The notes under the pieces: model-generated
Told to the model about the DNA's origin: nothing
What the model saw: the letters and a program-made list of their open reading frames with translations, nothing else
Databases searched by the model: none
Shown here: in pieces, positions 61,650 through 64,000 of the stretch
Numbering within the stretch: the stretch's first letter is position 1
Layout: each line of letters starts with the position of its first letter
Position numbers and translations under genes: made by a program
Source of the DNA: Micromonospora rosaria
GTDB lineage: Bacteria; Actinomycetota; Actinomycetes; Mycobacteriales; Micromonosporaceae
Assembly (NCBI RefSeq): GCF_001567585.1
Contig: NZ_LRQV01000001.1
Coordinates: forward strand, 1 to 64,000
Direction: 5' to 3'
Length of the DNA stretch: 64,000 nt

Positions 61650-61832
61650 TCAGGCGCGCAGCCGGGACCGGGCCAGCAGGTAGCCGAGGGCCAGGCCAGC
61701 GGCCAGGGCCAGCAGGGCGCGGGGCCCGACCGTGGCCCGTACCTTGCCGAGAGCCGCCTTCGGATCCACCACACCGCCCGCCACGTCGCCGGCCGTGCCC
61801 ACCACCACGTCACCGAACCTGCCACGCTCCAC
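61650..61832 (-). CDS. Small single-helix membrane protein
   Basis: 60 residues from the GTG at 61832. Soluble start MERGRFGDVVVGTAGDVAGGVVDPKAALGKVRATVG, then one membrane helix (PRALLALAAGLALGYLLARS) and a basic end. No known domain. It is 35 bp upstream of the pyruvate-oxidase-like gene on the same strand and may be its membrane partner. Supported by codon pattern and topology only. Confidence 0.5.
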   Translation of the reverse strand: MERGRFGDVVVGTAGDVAGGVVDPKAALGKVRATVGPRALLALAAGLALGYLLARSRLRA

Positions 61833-61973
61833 CGGTCCACCGCCCTTTCAGCCGCCGCCGGCTACCCGGCATCACGGCGACCAAACGTCCCCGCCGGACC
61901 GCAGCTGTGGAGGGCGTCGGCGTGTCGCCACCGTCGCCGCTGGGCGCTCCCCGGTCCCGGCCGACGCGGGTGG

Positions 61974-64000
61974 TCACAGGAGATGTCGCCGGGACAACGC
62001 CCGCAGGGCGAGGTAGCCGATCGGGACGGGGATCCAGAAGGTGGCCAGGCGGTAGACGAGGACACCGGCGACGGCGGTGTCGGTGTGCACGCCGGACAGG
62101 AGCAGCCCGGAGACCAGGGCCGCCTCGGTGGCACCGAGACCGCCGGGGGTGGGCGCCGCGGAGGCCACCCCCTCGCCGATGATGCAGACGAGCAGGACCG
62201 GCGGCAGCAGGGCCAGCGTCGCGGGTTGACCGACGGCCAGCAGGCCGGCGTAGAGGCTGAGCCCGTAGGCGAGGGTGAGGGCCGTGGCCGCCCCCGCCAG
62301 CCGGATCAGCCGGTGCTGGTGGACGAGGGCGCGCAGGGCGGTGCGGCTCTGGTGGACCGCCGCGCGGACGTGGTGCCGCAGCCGGGGTACGGCCAGCGCC
62401 CCCGCGGTGGCGAGCAGCACCGCGAGGACACCGAGGAGGACGGGCAGGGCCTTGCTGGTGGCGGCATGTTCGGCGGTACGGGTGGGCTGCCGCGCGAAGG
62501 GCAGCAGCAGGGGCAGCAGCAGCCCCACCGACACCACGCCGGCGGTCCGGGAGACCACCACGGCGGTGGCCGACTCGGCGGCGGTCAGGCCCTTCTGGTG
62601 CAGGTAGCGCAGGCTCAGCGCGGCTCCGCCGACGCTGCCGGGAGCCAGCCGGTTGGCGAACGAGGCGGCGACCTGGACCACGGTCGCCTCGCCGAGCGGT
62701 ACCCGGCGGGTGGTGGCCAGGCGTAGGACGACCGCGCTGAGCAGGTAGGTCGCCGCCGAGCCGAGCAGGGTCGCGCCGAGCGCCACCGGGTGGGCGTGCA
62801 GCATCAGCCGCAGCGCGGTACGGACCTCGCCGACCTGGGGGAGCAGGACGTGCACCAGCAGGCCGAGCGCGATCAGCAGCAGCACGCCGCGCGGGGTGAT
62901 CCGCACGACCCGCGCCAGCCTCGGCCTGCGCTGCGGGCAGCGGCGCAGGATCTCGTCCCGGAGATCCTCAAGCAGGCCCGGGGTGTGCTCCAGCGCGTCG
63001 CGGATGGCCCGGGGCAGGACCGGTCGTTGCAGGTAGGGCAGGCTCTCGGCGACCCGCTCGGCGCCCAGGTGCGCCATCGCGAGGTCGACGGCGGTCACCG
63101 GGTGCACCCGGACGGCGCAGGTGACCAGCACCTGCACGACGTCCTGGGCCTGCTGGTCGGTCCGGGCGTCGTCGACGCCGAACCCCACGTCGACCAGGTA
63201 GGCCGCCCGCCGGTCGACGAGGATGTTGGCCGCCCGCAGGTCCCGGTGCGCGATGTCGGCCCGGTGCAGCGTCGCCACCTGCCGGTACACGTCCGCGATC
63301 GGCTCCACCGGCAGCGGCCCGACGGTCGAGTCCAGCGGGGTGGCGTCGACGTACTCCTGCACCAGGACCGCGTCGCCGCCGGGCAGGGTGGCGGTCGTGA
63401 CGACCGGCGGTACCCGCACGCCCGCCCGCTCCGCCAGCAGCGTCAGGTACGTCTCGTGCTCGCTCTGCTGCTTCGCGCTGAGGGACGGCGGCGCGTCGGC
63501 GACGTGCCGGTAGCGCACCCGCCGGTAGAGCTTGTACGCCCAGTCCGCGTCGCGCTGCTGCCCACCGGTCACCTTGACGAACAACCGTCGCCCGTCGGCG
63601 GTCTCCGCCCGCCAGGGCCACGAGCCACGGGCGTCGCCGCTCAACGGCGTCAACGCCACCACGTCGAAGCCGCGCCGCCACAGGGCATGGCGCAGCACAC
63701 CGACGGACCGTTCCGGGCCGGCCTCCCCGACCACCAGCCGGGTCAGGCAGACCGCGAACCAGCCGACCAGGACCCCGCCGACGGCGTCCACCGGCAGGTG
63801 CGCGCCGACGTGCACCCGGGCCACCGCCACCACCACGACCAGCACCCCCATCAGGCGACGCCAGCGGACGCCGCCGGCCCGCGCCGCGACCAGCGCCAGG
63901 GCGGTGGCGACCGCGACGTGCCCGGAGGGGTACCCCCAGGTGCCGGTGACGGTGTCGTGCAGCGTGACGTCGGCCGGCAGGACGTCCGGGCGGTGCCGGG
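61974..64000 (-). CDS. PAP2 phosphatase-kinase-UPF0104 (YbhN-like) fusion membrane protein, N-terminus beyond window
   Basis: At least 675 residues; the frame is open past base 64000. First visible part: the end of a PAP2 phosphatase with YPSGHVAVATALALV and ARVHVGAHLPVDAVGG (the SGH and R-H motifs). Middle: a protein-kinase-like fold with RLFVKVTGG, DAVLVQEYVD and HRDLRAANILVD...VDVGFG, as in RIO/ABC1 or APH-type kinases. C-terminal half: eight or so helices of the lysylphosphatidylglycerol synthase-type flippase family (SFANRLAPGSVGGAALSLRYL, PTPGGLGATEAALV). The combination suggests coordinated handling of an undecaprenyl- or lipid-phosphate at the membrane. Confidence 0.85.
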   Translation of the reverse strand, partial: RHRPDVLPADVTLHDTVTGTWGYPSGHVAVATALALVAARAGGVRWRRLMGVLVVVVAVARVHVGAHLPVDAVGGVLVGWFAVCLTRLVVGEAGPERSVGVLRHALWRRGFDVVALTPLSGDARGSWPWRAETADGRRLFVKVTGGQQRDADWAYKLYRRVRYRHVADAPPSLSAKQQSEHETYLTLLAERAGVRVPPVVTTATLPGGDAVLVQEYVDATPLDSTVGPLPVEPIADVYRQVATLHRADIAHRDLRAANILVDRRAAYLVDVGFGVDDARTDQQAQDVVQVLVTCAVRVHPVTAVDLAMAHLGAERVAESLPYLQRPVLPRAIRDALEHTPGLLEDLRDEILRRCPQRRPRLARVVRITPRGVLLLIALGLLVHVLLPQVGEVRTALRLMLHAHPVALGATLLGSAATYLLSAVVLRLATTRRVPLGEATVVQVAASFANRLAPGSVGGAALSLRYLHQKGLTAAESATAVVVSRTAGVVSVGLLLPLLLPFARQPTRTAEHAATSKALPVLLGVLAVLLATAGALAVPRLRHHVRAAVHQSRTALRALVHQHRLIRLAGAATALTLAYGLSLYAGLLAVGQPATLALLPPVLLVCIIGEGVASAAPTPGGLGATEAALVSGLLLSGVHTDTAVAGVLVYRLATFWIPVPIGYLALRALSRRHLL

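Overview
The window is very GC-rich, uses GTG and TTG starts often, is full of 1-4 bp start/stop overlaps, and has an actinobacterial gene repertoire: mycobacteria-like type VII secretion genes, ECF sigma factors, a rifamycin-associated element and an NRPS with MbtH. It looks like chromosome of a filamentous actinomycete, and gene style suggests Micromonosporaceae. No rRNA, tRNA, CRISPR array, insertion sequence or prophage was seen.

Layout. 1-10.6 kb (minus strand): a nonribosomal peptide cluster read as one chain. In transcription order it holds a DegT-type aminotransferase, a flavin amine oxidase of the sarcosine oxidase/NikD family, a two-module NRPS (A-T-C-A-T), an ornithine-cyclodeaminase-family reductase, a type II thioesterase, MbtH, a diiron oxygenase and a second NRPS cut by the window edge. 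An MFS exporter and a small HTH protein lie upstream. 13-15.5 kb: AAC(3)-like and APH-like enzymes and a flavin/heme-binding protein. 15.6-23.5 kb: regulator/target pairs (GntR-membrane protein, HxlR-aldo/keto reductase, MerR-secreted peptidase, LysR-acetyltransferase, XRE-methionine aminopeptidase), most with visible palindromic operators. 23.5-25.4 kb: a rifampicin monooxygenase homologue behind a 19-bp rifamycin-associated element. 26-28.3 kb: an ECF sigma factor and membrane anti-sigma candidate, with a secreted paralogue of the anti-sigma sensor domain. 28.3-31.9 kb: a MarR/NmrA pair, a ricin-lectin protein and a DUF2089/SHOCT-like operon.

32-45.2 kb is a divergent, non-canonical type VII secretion locus. 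EccC, EccD, two WXG100-like proteins, a DUF6177-like protein, a degenerate MinD-like protein and a 942-residue DUF1023 hydrolase are present; EccB, EccE and mycosin are not. 45.3-49.5 kb: ECF sigma, zinc-finger anti-sigma and an ABC transporter. 49.5-51.6 kb: an arsenic locus (ArsR, aquaglyceroporin, ArsC, divergent ArsI). 51.7-64 kb: a zinc alcohol dehydrogenase with an MmyB-type regulator, a GH15 hydrolase, an enolase-superfamily enzyme, a YdiJ-like FAD/Fe-S dehydrogenase, a pyruvate-oxidase-like enzyme and a PAP2-kinase-UPF0104 fusion cut by the right edge.

The most unusual signals are: (i) the rifamycin element doubling as the -35 of an opposing promoter that runs straight into an intrinsic terminator; (ii) two near-identical MerR-type promoters with 19-bp spacers, one leaderless; (iii) the reduced type VII locus; (iv) the NRPS cluster whose second A domain has a proline/pipecolate-like code beside imino-acid enzymes.
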